The position numbers and the translations under genes are program-made. The notes below the pieces were generated by a model that ran no database searches, was not told where the DNA came from, and saw only the letters and a list, made by a program, of their open reading frames with translations. From assembly GCA_024696005.1 (NCBI GenBank), contig JAILHF010000011.1, positions 80,608 to 144,607 of the forward strand: a DNA stretch of 64,000 nt. Reading direction: 5' to 3'. Of this stretch, positions 20,182-28,904 are shown one piece after another (the stretch's first letter is position 1; every line of letters begins with the position of its first letter). Origin of the DNA: Lachnospiraceae bacterium (GTDB taxonomy: Bacteria > Bacillota > Clostridia > Lachnospirales > Lachnospiraceae).

Positions 20182-21837
20182 ATGAGAGAAGACGCGCAGA
20201 AATTGTTAATGGATTTTATCGGCAGGCTTACGGAGAAGGCGGCGTCGTTGGAACAGCTCAAGCGTGCCCTGAAACCGGTGGCGGACCGTTACCGGATCTA
20301 TTCGATCGACCTGGAACGCAATTCAAAGGACGGGGGATCGGAAAACGTCAGTCTCTTTCTCTACAAGAAGGGAAAGCCCAGGGAGCTGGGCATGCTCATC
20401 TTCCCCTTCGAGGCAGACCCGATCTATCCCATGGTGCTCTGCTTTATCCCGGATGACAGAAATTTTGATGATAACGAAAAAGCGGAACTGGAGATCTATG
20501 CCGCTTTCTGCTATTTTTACCTGCAGGGCGTGCAGGCGGCCGAGATGGCGGGAAAGGTGCAGACGCACCAGATCCTGACCGGGCTTCTGAACGCGCAGGG
20601 CTATATCAAGAGGATCGCGGAGCTGGTCAATGAGGGCATCCCGCTGACCTTCTATGATGCTTATTATTTCAATATCAGCGGCTTCGGCAATTTCAACCGG
20701 CGCCTTGGCTATGAAGGGGCGAACCGCCTGCTGATCGTTTATGCGCAGGCCATCAAGAAGAACCTCAAGGAGGATGAGCTGGCGGCCCACCAGGGCGGCG
20801 ACAACTTCCTTGCCCTGATCCGGCGGGACCGCCGCGAAGAGTTCCTGAAATGGCTTCAGGATGTGAAGGTTCATGTTCCCGGCTGTAAAGAGCCGCTCAG
20901 TGTCAAGGCCAGGGCAGGAGTATGGGAGATCCCCTCCGGAAATCCGGATCCCGGGGATCTGATCGGCCATCCGGCCATCGCACTCAGCCAGGCCAAGCAT
21001 GTGCTGCATCAGGACCATGCTTTTGTCTCGGACAGCATGGTGGACAGGGTAACACACATCAAAAACGTGATGGAAGCGTATGAAACCGCGCTGGAACAGG
21101 AAGAGTTCCTGGTCTATTACCAGCCGAAGGTGGATTCGCGAAACAATACGCTTGTGGGCGCAGAGGGACTGGTGCGCTGGAAGCGGGACGGACGCACGAT
21201 CTCGCCGGGCAGCTTCATCCCGCCTCTGGAAGAGAACGGGCAGATCCTGCAGCTGGACTGCTACGTGCTGCGCCGTGCATGCGCAGACATCCGGCGCTGG
21301 CTGGATGAGGGAAAGGCGCCCGTTACCATTTCGGTGAATTTCTCCAGAAAGGATCTGGAAGACAAGAAGCTTGCCAGACGGATCAAACAGATCATCGACG
21401 AGGCGGGGATCGACAAGAAGTGGATCGAAGTCGAGGTGACGGAGACCGTGGATACGACCGAGCACGGTGAACTGGCGGCTTTCATCCGGGAGCTTTATGA
21501 CTACGGCATCATGACCGCGATCGATGATTTCGGTTCGGGCTATTCCTCCCTGGCAACCCTCCGGGAATACCAGGTGCATACGCTGAAGATCGACCGTTCC
21601 TTTGTGAACAATAACGACTTTTCCTGGAAGGACGAGATCATCCTGCGTGATATCGTTCACATGGCGCAGGAGCTCGGGATCGAAACGCTGACCGAGGGCG
21701 TGGAGCGGGATGACCAGCTCATGTTCGTGAAGTCGGTCGGCTGCCACGTGATCCAGGGTTATTACTATGACAAGCCCCTCCCCTGTGAGGAGTTCGAGGA
21801 GAGGCTTGTAAAGAGAGTCTACGCACCCAGGGGCTGA
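20182..21837 (+). CDS. GGDEF-like/EAL cyclic-di-GMP phosphodiesterase
   Basis: A 551-residue cytoplasmic protein. Residues about 1-125 form an uncharacterised sensory region. Residues 130-270 are a GGDEF domain with a changed signature (HQGGDNF at about 205), so it is unlikely to make c-di-GMP. Residues 295-545 are an EAL domain: YYQPKVDSRN, AEGLVRW (EGL for EAL, catalytic Glu kept), VEVTET, AIDDFGSGYSSL (about 447), LKIDRSF and LTEGVE. The metal-binding residues look intact, so it should degrade c-di-GMP. The start codon is almost at the predicted transcription start. The 3' end overlaps the convergent cellulase gene by 19 bp. Confidence 0.88.
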   Translation: MREDAQKLLMDFIGRLTEKAASLEQLKRALKPVADRYRIYSIDLERNSKDGGSENVSLFLYKKGKPRELGMLIFPFEADPIYPMVLCFIPDDRNFDDNEKAELEIYAAFCYFYLQGVQAAEMAGKVQTHQILTGLLNAQGYIKRIAELVNEGIPLTFYDAYYFNISGFGNFNRRLGYEGANRLLIVYAQAIKKNLKEDELAAHQGGDNFLALIRRDRREEFLKWLQDVKVHVPGCKEPLSVKARAGVWEIPSGNPDPGDLIGHPAIALSQAKHVLHQDHAFVSDSMVDRVTHIKNVMEAYETALEQEEFLVYYQPKVDSRNNTLVGAEGLVRWKRDGRTISPGSFIPPLEENGQILQLDCYVLRRACADIRRWLDEGKAPVTISVNFSRKDLEDKKLARRIKQIIDEAGIDKKWIEVEVTETVDTTEHGELAAFIRELYDYGIMTAIDDFGSGYSSLATLREYQVHTLKIDRSFVNNNDFSWKDEIILRDIVHMAQELGIETLTEGVERDDQLMFVKSVGCHVIQGYYYDKPLPCEEFEERLVKRVYAPRG

Positions 21838-24566
21838 TCCGGCCCTTTGTTTTTGGGATCTGCGCCACTCAGCGCTTTCAGTTTCGCCATTTTATAGACA
21901 AAGATCATGACGGCCACCGCGAGCAGCAGAACGCTTGCGGCGATCACGATGACGATGAGCAGCACATTGCTTTCGGAGCCTTCTTCCCGCTCCGAATCCC
22001 TGTCATTTTCCCTGTCACGGCTGCTCTTTTTCCCGGAGGCGGTCACACTTCCCCTGTCCGTCTTTTCAGCAGTATAGCTTTCACGCTCTTCGGAGGAAGT
22101 CTGCAGGCTCACGCCGCTTCCGAAGCTTCCGGCACCGGGTGTGATCCCGCCCGGGGAGTATTCGGTGAGGAAGCCGCTCAGCCAGGCCAGAGGAGCATTC
22201 CAGTTGATCGTGCATTCGTTCACGGACCAGGCTTCGATATGGTCGAGATAGCATTTTGCGGGAGGGATCGTTCCCTTTTTCCAGCCCATGCCCCTTACCC
22301 AGGGGTCCTGCATGCCGGAATTGGGGCCGCCCGAAAGCACGCCCGCAGGGGCCATCGGGAAGCTGTCGTCGATCTGCTTTGCCCAGAAACGGTGATGGGG
22401 ATAGGTGACGGCGTGGCTGCCGTAACCCGTCACATAGGAATAATCCATCGGATTGCGTCCCAGCAGATAGTCCATGCCGGAAACGGCACCGTCAAAGTAG
22501 GCGCTGTCGCCGCTGATCAGATAGGCATAGGCCAGGATCACGGCATTGTCCGCGACGACCGAGTTGGAACCCCAGATGTAGCCGTTGTCGGGATCGTTAT
22601 AGGCGATGCTTGAGGCGGCATACGGCTGGCCGTAGCCCTGCTCGTCGCAAAGGGAGAGATAGTGCTCGGCGGTTTCCAGAAGATTATCCTTCGTCTTTTT
22701 GTATTCACTGCTGTCGCAGGCGTCTTCGTTCAGGCAGATGCTCATCGAAGCAAGAGCGGCGGTATGTCCCCAGTCAAAACTGCCGCAGGCCCCGACACTC
22801 TCCCCGCCGTCCATGGTCTCCGGCACGGCGAGATACCAGGGGGAGCTCTTCATGTCCTTGTGATAGTTCTCTTCACCGGTAGTCAGCCAGAGCTCGGTGG
22901 CGGCCCAGTAGAATTCATCGCTCACGTCATCATCGCCATAAGCGCCTCCGCCGACGGATTCGTCCAGCGGCGCGTACATGTCCGGATGATCACAGGCTGC
23001 GTCATAGCAGCGCACGGCGACATCCAGGCATTCTTCGGCAAAGGCTTTGTCGATGCCTGCCCAGAGCCGGGAAGCCTGTGCCGCGCAAGCCGCGACATTC
23101 AGGGTTGCGGCGGTCGTGGGGGGCTTTAAGATGCGTTCCTGCGGATCGTCCGCGGGGGCAACGCCGAGCCCGGTCCACTTGATGTCGTGGACTTTGTGAT
23201 AGACCATGTCCCTGCAGCTGCCGTCGGGCACGAGCATCGTAAACATCCATTCCATTTCCCAGCGGGCTTCATCGAGCAGATCGGGGAAGGAGTTGCCGTT
23301 CTCGGGTATGCTCATCGTCCCGTCCGCGTAAGCGGCCTCGGTGCCGCAATACAGCGCGGCTTCATACATGTTTTGCAAAAGCCAGAGGGAGATGCCGCCG
23401 TTTACCACATATTTGCCGTGGTCGCCGGCATCGTACCAGCCGCCGCTCACATCCTGTGTGCCGGACGAGGCCGAATAGCCCCAGCACTGGTCGACGCTTG
23501 CGAGGTCGGGCGTGTGTCCGGCCGCGCGGCTGAGCTCGGAACCGTCGCCGGAACAGATCAGGCTGCTCTCGATCTCGATGCCGGAGCGGTTCTGGTAGAA
23601 ATAGTTCAGGGAATCGTAGAGCAGCGAGGAGTAGACAGAGCTGACCCCGATGGAAAAGCTTCGGGAGCGGGCACCGTCTTCGGCCTCGATACAGTATTCT
23701 CCGGGCGCGTCTGCTTCGGAAAAATCCAGCACGTGCACCATGTCTCCGGAATCGGCATCGTATCCGTAAGGGATGGATTTGCCTTCGTAGGCGACGCGGC
23801 CGTTTTCATCGATCAGGGAAAAGCTCACGGGCTTGTCACTGTCGTTTAAGAGCGTTGCTTTCTTGGCGGCGTCTTCGATATAGCCGAGCTGGTTGGTCAG
23901 GATGAGGGCGCGGGCCCAGGGTTCTTCCTCGACATAGTCGTTCTCATCGGAGCTCAGATCCTCCAGGGACATGTTGTCGAAGCGGATCACGGTGCCGGCC
24001 GGGAAGCAGCCGCCGGGCGTATACTGGCCGTCTCCGCCCAGATGGAAGGCCCATTCCGCGACCTCCATGCCCTGCGCGGCCGTGAAGGTCAGGTCGACGC
24101 GCTTGGTCTCTCCGGCATTCACGGGGATGGGATCCCAGGTGGCGTCCAGATCATAGCCGTTGCTCATGTTGTGCCAGATCTCCGTGTCGCCGGCGAGATT
24201 TCCGATCTTGGTATAGTACTTCCCGCTGTTGGAAGCGGTGAGCTCATAGCGGACGCGGTACTGGTGGCCGCTCACGATCGTCAGGCCGCGGTGGCGGAAC
24301 TGGCAGTCCCAGCGGTCTTCGCCGCCCTGCGACGCGCCGCCCGGATTGATGATGGTGATGATGTACTGCCCGTCGCTGAGCTCGAAATCCATTTTGGCGG
24401 GTTCCGATTCCACGATGTGCCAGGGAAGTCCCTTTCCGTCGTCAAAATCGGTCTCTCCGAGCTGCTCGCCCGCAAGGACGGTCAGAGCCGGCCACGGACG
24501 GGACAGGCAGAATAAAGCAAGAAAGAGCAGAGCGACCGCTCTGCGGATCGTTGAACGTGTTTTCAT
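21819..24566 (-). CDS. Membrane-anchored GH9 cellulase/endoglucanase with CBM and Ig-like domain
   Basis: A 915-residue secreted enzyme that hydrolyses beta-1,4-glucans. Order: signal peptide (1-32), a carbohydrate-binding module of CBM4/9 type (about 35-205), a CelD-type Ig-like domain (about 218-310), a GH9 catalytic domain (about 318-840), an acidic/serine linker, one membrane helix (LLIVIVIAASVLLLAVAVMI) and a short basic tail. GH9 residues are present: GGWYDAGDHGKY (Asp pair, about 378), AVTYPHHRFW (His, about 722) and AWSVNECTINWNAPLAW (catalytic Glu, about 783). The C-terminal helix would hold it on the cell instead of in a cellulosome; no dockerin is seen. GGAGG lies upstream of the ATG. 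Confidence 0.92.
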   Translation of the reverse strand: MKTRSTIRRAVALLFLALFCLSRPWPALTVLAGEQLGETDFDDGKGLPWHIVESEPAKMDFELSDGQYIITIINPGGASQGGEDRWDCQFRHRGLTIVSGHQYRVRYELTASNSGKYYTKIGNLAGDTEIWHNMSNGYDLDATWDPIPVNAGETKRVDLTFTAAQGMEVAEWAFHLGGDGQYTPGGCFPAGTVIRFDNMSLEDLSSDENDYVEEEPWARALILTNQLGYIEDAAKKATLLNDSDKPVSFSLIDENGRVAYEGKSIPYGYDADSGDMVHVLDFSEADAPGEYCIEAEDGARSRSFSIGVSSVYSSLLYDSLNYFYQNRSGIEIESSLICSGDGSELSRAAGHTPDLASVDQCWGYSASSGTQDVSGGWYDAGDHGKYVVNGGISLWLLQNMYEAALYCGTEAAYADGTMSIPENGNSFPDLLDEARWEMEWMFTMLVPDGSCRDMVYHKVHDIKWTGLGVAPADDPQERILKPPTTAATLNVAACAAQASRLWAGIDKAFAEECLDVAVRCYDAACDHPDMYAPLDESVGGGAYGDDDVSDEFYWAATELWLTTGEENYHKDMKSSPWYLAVPETMDGGESVGACGSFDWGHTAALASMSICLNEDACDSSEYKKTKDNLLETAEHYLSLCDEQGYGQPYAASSIAYNDPDNGYIWGSNSVVADNAVILAYAYLISGDSAYFDGAVSGMDYLLGRNPMDYSYVTGYGSHAVTYPHHRFWAKQIDDSFPMAPAGVLSGGPNSGMQDPWVRGMGWKKGTIPPAKCYLDHIEAWSVNECTINWNAPLAWLSGFLTEYSPGGITPGAGSFGSGVSLQTSSEERESYTAEKTDRGSVTASGKKSSRDRENDRDSEREEGSESNVLLIVIVIAASVLLLAVAVMIFVYKMAKLKALSGADPKNKGPDQPLGA

Positions 24567-24603
24567 ATCCGGTCAAAACCTCCGGGGGCAGATTATTACT
24601 TGC

Positions 24604-24629
24604 GTTCCGGCGGCCGGCGGCCGCGGAAC
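24604..24629 (-). promoter_or_regulatory. GC-rich hairpin in the 5' leader of the cellulase mRNA
   Basis: GTTCC and GCGGCC pair with GGCCGC and GGAAC around a 3-nt loop with one bulged G, an 11-bp stem. It would begin about six bases into the transcript from the promoter at 24642-24669. There is no T-run, so it is more likely an mRNA-stabilising 5' stem than a terminator. Confidence 0.5.
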
Positions 24630-24641
24630 ACAGCAGTACTT

Positions 24642-24669
24642 ATTTTAGCAAATGAGGGATTTTTTGCAA
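24642..24669 (-). promoter_or_regulatory. Promoter for the GH9 cellulase gene
   Basis: On the minus strand TTGCAA (24669-24664), a 16-bp spacer and TAAAAT (24647-24642). It lies between the XRE regulator stop and the cellulase start, so the cellulase can be transcribed independently. Confidence 0.55.
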
Positions 24670-24676
24670 TAGAGGC

Positions 24677-25015
24677 TCAGCGGTGAATTTTCGAGTAGAG
24701 AACGAGATATTCGCAAAGGGTCTTCTTTTCCGCTTCATCGTCCGAGCGGAGGACATCGATCACGGAGGCGGGGATGTAGGCTTCGGTGCCGGCCGCGTTT
24801 TTGCCGAAGACGAGATAATCGAGGCTCGTGTCCAGAAGCTCGCAGATATCGATCAGGCGGTCGAGGGAAAAAGAGGACAGGCCGCGCTCCACTTCACTGA
24901 TGTGCTTGGTGCTCAGCGACAGCTTTTCGGCAAGATCTTCCTGGGTGATGTGATGCAATTCACGCAGATCGCGGATACGATTTCCGATGTCGGTATTCAG
25001 GCTTTTCCAGATCAT
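24677..25015 (-). CDS. XRE-family helix-turn-helix regulator
   Basis: A 112-residue DNA-binding protein starting at ATG 25015-25013 behind GGGAGAGGG. Residues about 10-70 are a Cro/C1-type HTH: IRDLRELHHITQEDLAEKLS, then STKHISEVERG, then LDRLIDICELLDTSLDYLVF. The C-terminal 40 residues are a short acidic extension. It is immediately upstream of, and on the same strand as, the GH9 cellulase, so regulation of that gene is possible but unproven. TATAAT lies at 25072-25067 on the minus strand. Confidence 0.88.
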   Translation of the reverse strand: MIWKSLNTDIGNRIRDLRELHHITQEDLAEKLSLSTKHISEVERGLSSFSLDRLIDICELLDTSLDYLVFGKNAAGTEAYIPASVIDVLRSDDEAEKKTLCEYLVLYSKIHR

Positions 25016-25151
25016 ATTCCCTCTCCCTTTGGTGTGACTGCAGTTGCGTGGTGTTTGTCTATCTGAATTATATGGAATAAAGGGAAAAAGAAAAAAGAAC
25101 GGAGGGGTGCTGCTTTGTGAACCTGTAAGGTTGTGTGACGATAACATGGTA

Positions 25152-25180
25152 TTCCCCTTTCGGACAAGCTGTGTTATGAT
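25152..25180 (+). promoter_or_regulatory. Extended -10 promoter for gene at 25238
   Basis: TGTTATGAT forms an extended -10 (TATGAT 25175-25180). The -35 region (TTCCCC, 17 bp upstream) is weak, as is common for extended -10 promoters. Confidence 0.45.
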
Positions 25181-25237
25181 AGGCGGGTAAAGAAGATCTG
25201 CCATGCGGCGGATCCCTGAAGCGGAGGCAGACTGATC

Positions 25238-25468
25238 ATGCGTACGATGGATTTTAAGATGGAACGGCCGGGACTGCTGGAAGAAGGGCAGGAGGTGACG
25301 GTGACGGAAGGCTTGCTGCCGGGTAGTTACTATTACACCATCGATCCGTCCCTGGCGATGTCGGCCAACTTCAAGCTGCGTGACCGCCTGCATGTGAACA
25401 AGGGGCGGGTCATCAAAGTGGAGGAGACTGCCCGGGGGTTTTATGTCACTGTAGAATTTGATGAATAG
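25238..25468 (+). CDS. Small protein, unknown function
   Basis: A 76-residue protein starting with ATG at 25238, with a GGAGGC-like site 12 bp upstream. The sequence is mostly beta-strand-like: QEVTVTEGLLPGSYYYTIDP, then RLHVNKGRVIKVEE, then FYVTVEFDE. This suggests a small SH3- or OB-like barrel. It has no signal peptide or membrane helix. I recognise no family. A short hairpin (CCGGGA 25477-25482, TCCCGG 25487-25492) without a T-run separates it from ridA. Confidence 0.6.
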   Translation: MRTMDFKMERPGLLEEGQEVTVTEGLLPGSYYYTIDPSLAMSANFKLRDRLHVNKGRVIKVEETARGFYVTVEFDE

Positions 25469-25519
25469 AAAACGGTCCGGGAACTGTCCCGGGCAGGCAC
25501 GGAAAGGAAGGAGAAGAAA

Positions 25520-25894
25520 ATGAAAAAGATCAGCACGGAACAGGCACCGGCGGCCATTGGCCCTTATTCCCAGGCGATCGTTGCAGGGGATTTTCTGTTT
25601 GCATCGGGGCAGATCCCGATCAACCCTGCCACGGGAAGCGTGGAGGCGGAGGGGATCGAGGCGCAGGCCGACCAGGCGATCCGCAATGCCGGTGAGATCC
25701 TGAAGGCGGCCGGAACGGATTTTGCCCATGTGGTAAAGACCACCTGCTTTCTGGCGGACATGAACGATTTCGCCGCATTTAACGCGGTCTATGAGAAATA
25801 CTTTACCGAAAAGCCAGCCCGGAGCTGCGTTGCGGTCAAGACACTGCCGAAAGACGTGCTCTGCGAGGTGGAGGTAACGGCTTATCTCGGTTAA
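25520..25894 (+). CDS. ridA: RidA/YjgF family reactive imine/enamine deaminase
   Basis: A 124-residue cytoplasmic enzyme that clears reactive 2-aminoacrylate-type imines left by PLP enzymes. It has the family's opening (APAAIGPYSQAIVAGDFLFA), the GQIPINPATG loop and the catalytic arginine in PARSCVAVKTLPK followed by CEVEVTAYL. The length is that of the family. GGAAAGGAAGG precedes the ATG. The argG promoter starts 3 bp after its stop, so it ends its own unit. Confidence 0.93.
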   Translation: MKKISTEQAPAAIGPYSQAIVAGDFLFASGQIPINPATGSVEAEGIEAQADQAIRNAGEILKAAGTDFAHVVKTTCFLADMNDFAAFNAVYEKYFTEKPARSCVAVKTLPKDVLCEVEVTAYLG

Positions 25895-25896
25895 AC

Positions 25897-25925
25897 TTGC
25901 CAAGAGTAAACTTTTGCGCTATATT
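25897..25925 (+). promoter_or_regulatory. Promoter of argG
   Basis: TTGCCA (25897-25902), a 17-bp spacer and TATATT (25920-25925) directly after the ridA stop. The leader to the ATG contains GGAGG. I saw no clear ARG-box palindrome. Confidence 0.65.
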
Positions 25926-25967
25926 ATAGTGCGATTCAAAACCCAAGCATGAACGGAGGATAAAGAG

Positions 25968-27188
25968 ATGGCAAAGGAAAAAGTGATCCTGGCTTATTCG
26001 GGTGGTCTCGATACCACGGCGATCATTCCCTGGCTGAAGGAGAATTTTGATTATGAAGTGGTCTGCGTGTGCGTGGACTGCGGACAGGCGGAAGAGCTGG
26101 ACGGGCTTGAGGAGCGCGCGAAGAGCTGCGGCGCCGAAAAGCTCTATATCCTTGATGTGACCGACGAGTTTGCTGACGAATACATCGTTCCCTGCGTGCA
26201 GGCGCATGCGGTGTACGAGAACAAATATCTGCTGGGCACCTCCATGGCGCGTCCCCTGATCGCGAAGAAGCTGGTGGAGATCGCCAGAAAGGAAGGCGCG
26301 GCGGCGATCTGCCACGGCGCTACGGGCAAGGGCAACGACCAGATCCGTTTTGAACTCGGGATCAAGGCGCTGGCGCCGGATCTCAAGATCATCGCGGCCT
26401 GGAGAAACGATAAGTGGACCATGGATTCCCGTGAGTCCGAGATCGAATACTGCAAGGCACACGGCATCCATCTGCCTTTCTCGGCCGATTCGAGCTACAG
26501 CCGTGACCGCAACCTCTGGCACATCAGCCATGAAGGCCTGGAGCTGGAGGATCCCGCCAACATGCCGAATTATGATCATCTGCTCGTTCTCGGCGTTACG
26601 CCCGAGAAGGCTCCGGATGAAGGGGAGTTTGTGACGATCAGCTTTGAAAAGGGCGTGCCTGTGGCGATCAACGGCGAGAAGATGAAGGTTTCGGATATCA
26701 TCCGCAAGCTGAATGCCCTTGGCGGAAAGCACGGCATCGGCATCGTGGATATCGTGGAGAACCGTGTTGTCGGCATGAAGAGCCGCGGCGTTTACGAGAC
26801 TCCGGGCGGAACCATCCTTTACGAGGCGCACCAGCAGCTGGAAGAGCTGATCCTCGACCGCGAGACGACCAAGACCAAGCTGGACATGGGCAATCTGTTC
26901 GCGCAGATCGTATACGAAGGCAAGTGGTTCACACCGCTCAGAGAGGCTGTGCAGGCCTTCATCGAGAGCACGCAGAAGTACGTGACCGGCGAAGTGAAGT
27001 TCAAGCTCTACAAAGGAAACATCATCAAAGCCGGAGAGACTTCACCGTATTCGCTGTATAACGAGAGCATCGCTTCCTTCACGACCGGTGATCTTTACGA
27101 TCATCACGACGCCGAGGGCTTTATCAACCTCTTCGGCCTGGCCAGCAAGGTAAGGGGCATGAAGCAGCAGGAGCTGAACAGGAAATAA
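25968..27188 (+). CDS. argG: Argininosuccinate synthase
   Basis: A 406-residue enzyme that joins citrulline and aspartate using ATP. It shows the PP-loop AYSGGLDTTAIIPWL at residues 8-22, the citrulline/aspartate-binding ICHGATGKGNDQIRFE, and RDRNLWHISHEG in the middle. The length fits the family. It has its own promoter and a strong terminator, so it is monocistronic. Its usual partner argH is not in the window; argJ, argB and argD lie 8-14 kb away. Confidence 0.96.
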   Translation: MAKEKVILAYSGGLDTTAIIPWLKENFDYEVVCVCVDCGQAEELDGLEERAKSCGAEKLYILDVTDEFADEYIVPCVQAHAVYENKYLLGTSMARPLIAKKLVEIARKEGAAAICHGATGKGNDQIRFELGIKALAPDLKIIAAWRNDKWTMDSRESEIEYCKAHGIHLPFSADSSYSRDRNLWHISHEGLELEDPANMPNYDHLLVLGVTPEKAPDEGEFVTISFEKGVPVAINGEKMKVSDIIRKLNALGGKHGIGIVDIVENRVVGMKSRGVYETPGGTILYEAHQQLEELILDRETTKTKLDMGNLFAQIVYEGKWFTPLREAVQAFIESTQKYVTGEVKFKLYKGNIIKAGETSPYSLYNESIASFTTGDLYDHHDAEGFINLFGLASKVRGMKQQELNRK

Positions 27189-27201
27189 GAAAATGTGATA
27201 C

Positions 27202-27230
27202 CGGGCGGGGAGCTTTCCCCGCTCGCTTTT
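27202..27230 (+). terminator. Intrinsic terminator after argG
   Basis: GCGGGGA (27205-27211) pairs with TCCCCGC (27216-27222) around a 4-nt loop; with flanking pairs the stem reaches about ten. A CTTTT run follows. Confidence 0.7.
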
Positions 27231-27242
27231 GAGAGAAGAACC

Positions 27243-27533
27243 ATGGATGTGATCCGGATCATCATTGTGTATCTGGGTGTCATGAACGTGCTGGGCCTGG
27301 GGATGATGGGGCTGGATAAATGGAAAGCGGCCAATCATCGCTGGCGCATCCCGGAGATACACCTGTTTCTGCTGGCGTTTCTGGGCGGCAGCCTGGGGAC
27401 GTTTTTGGGAATGCACCTGTTCAGGCACAAGACGAAACACTGGTATTTCCGCTACGGAATGCCGCTGATCCTGGCAGCACATCTGATCTTCGGAGCCTGG
27501 CTGATCGGTTCGGGCCGGGTAATCATCATGTGA
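27243..27533 (+). CDS. DUF1294-type small membrane protein
   Basis: A 96-residue protein starting at ATG 27243, just after the argG terminator. It has a first helix (VIRIIIVYLGVMNVLGLGMM), then the family motif GLDKWKAANHRWRIPE, then LAFLGGSLGTFLGMHLFRHKTKHWYF, and a final helix. This KxxA..RxxRIPE and G..G...G..L.RHKT pattern is typical of DUF1294. The molecular role is unknown. It ends 8 bp before trkA. Confidence 0.8.
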   Translation: MDVIRIIIVYLGVMNVLGLGMMGLDKWKAANHRWRIPEIHLFLLAFLGGSLGTFLGMHLFRHKTKHWYFRYGMPLILAAHLIFGAWLIGSGRVIIM

Positions 27534-27541
27534 GGTAGCGA

Positions 27542-28897
27542 ATGAAGGTCATCATTGTGGGCTGCGGCCGCATGGGCTATGCCCTTGCCAAACAGCTTTC
27601 GGAAGAAAACCATGACGTGACCGTGATCGACACGAGAGCGGATAAACTCGAAAGGACCCTGGCCGTTCTGGATATCCAGGGCGTGGAAGGAAACGGGACT
27701 TCTTTTCGCGTGCAGCAGGAAGCAGGCGTAAAGGAATGCGACATGATGGTCGCGGTGACGGGGCAGGACGAGGTGAACCTGCTCTGCTGCCTGATCGCGC
27801 GCCGCAGCGGCATCCAGCATGCCATTGCCCGTGTGCAGAACCCGATCTACAACGAGGAGATCCAGTATCTGTCCGATGAACTGGGGCTTTCGATGACGAT
27901 CAATCCGCAGCTTGCCTGTGCCCGCAACATCGCCAAGCTGATCGAGGTGCCCGGCGCACTCGAAATCACGACTTTTGCGAAGGGGCGCATCGACATGGTG
28001 CGGCTTCCCATTCCCAAGGATTCACCGGTGGACGGCATGACCATCGTGGATTTCGCGAACAAGATCAGCAACGATACCCTGGTAACGGCCATCGAGAGGG
28101 ACGGCGACGTGATCATCCCCAACGGACGCACGAAGCTGCTCTCGGGCGACTACATGTACGTGATCCTGCGCCCTGCGCAGATCGTGGAGCTGCTCAGAAA
28201 GCTGGGGATCAAGACCAAGCCGATCCGTTCGGTCCTGATCGCGGGCGGCGGTTCCACGGCCTATTATCTGGCGGCGCAGCTTTCCAATCTTCCCATTGAC
28301 GTAAAGATCATCGAGCAGGACCATGCGCGCTGCGAACAGCTCAGCGGGCTGCTTCCCAAAGCGATGATCATCGAAGGAAACGCCTCGGACCGTCAGGTCC
28401 TGATGGAAGAGGGGATCACCGAGAAAGATGCCATGGTCGCGCTTACCAACATGGACGAGGAAAACCTGATCCTGTCCATGTTCACGAGCAAGGTGAGCAA
28501 GGCCAAGACCATAACCAAGCTTAATACCATCTCGTTTGACGAGGTGCTTTCCGATCTGCCGGTCGGCGTGGTGGTAAGCCCCAAGCAGATCGCGGCAAAA
28601 TCGATCCTGCAATATGTGCGTGCTCTGGAAAATACGCACGGCAGCAATGTGGAAACCCTGCACCGCATCCTGAACGAGCGTGTGGAGGTTTTGGAATTCA
28701 AGGTCAGGGGAGATTCGAAGGTGACGAACACGCCTCTGATGGAACTGAAATTAAAGAAGAATCTTCTGGTCTGCGGGATCCTGCGCAACGGTCGTCTGAT
28801 CACCCCCGGCGGCAAGGACGAGATCCTTCCCGGCGATAACGTGATCATCGTGACGACGGTCCTCGGTCTCAAGGACATCGGAAACATTCTGGAGTGA
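27542..28897 (+). CDS. trkA: Trk potassium transport NAD-binding subunit TrkA
   Basis: The 451-residue cytoplasmic gating subunit of the K+ transporter. It has two tandem RCK units, each with a Rossmann NAD(P)-binding half (IIVGCGRMGYALAKQL at the start, LIAGGGSTAYYLAAQL at about residue 235) and a TrkA_C half (VDMVRLPIPKDSPVDGMTI; VLEFKVRGDSKVTNTPLMEL). It is followed 7 bp later by the channel subunit trkH, the expected pair. Nucleotide binding to TrkA would open or close TrkH. Confidence 0.95.
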   Translation: MKVIIVGCGRMGYALAKQLSEENHDVTVIDTRADKLERTLAVLDIQGVEGNGTSFRVQQEAGVKECDMMVAVTGQDEVNLLCCLIARRSGIQHAIARVQNPIYNEEIQYLSDELGLSMTINPQLACARNIAKLIEVPGALEITTFAKGRIDMVRLPIPKDSPVDGMTIVDFANKISNDTLVTAIERDGDVIIPNGRTKLLSGDYMYVILRPAQIVELLRKLGIKTKPIRSVLIAGGGSTAYYLAAQLSNLPIDVKIIEQDHARCEQLSGLLPKAMIIEGNASDRQVLMEEGITEKDAMVALTNMDEENLILSMFTSKVSKAKTITKLNTISFDEVLSDLPVGVVVSPKQIAAKSILQYVRALENTHGSNVETLHRILNERVEVLEFKVRGDSKVTNTPLMELKLKKNLLVCGILRNGRLITPGGKDEILPGDNVIIVTTVLGLKDIGNILE

Positions 28898-28904
28898 GCG
28901 GCAT

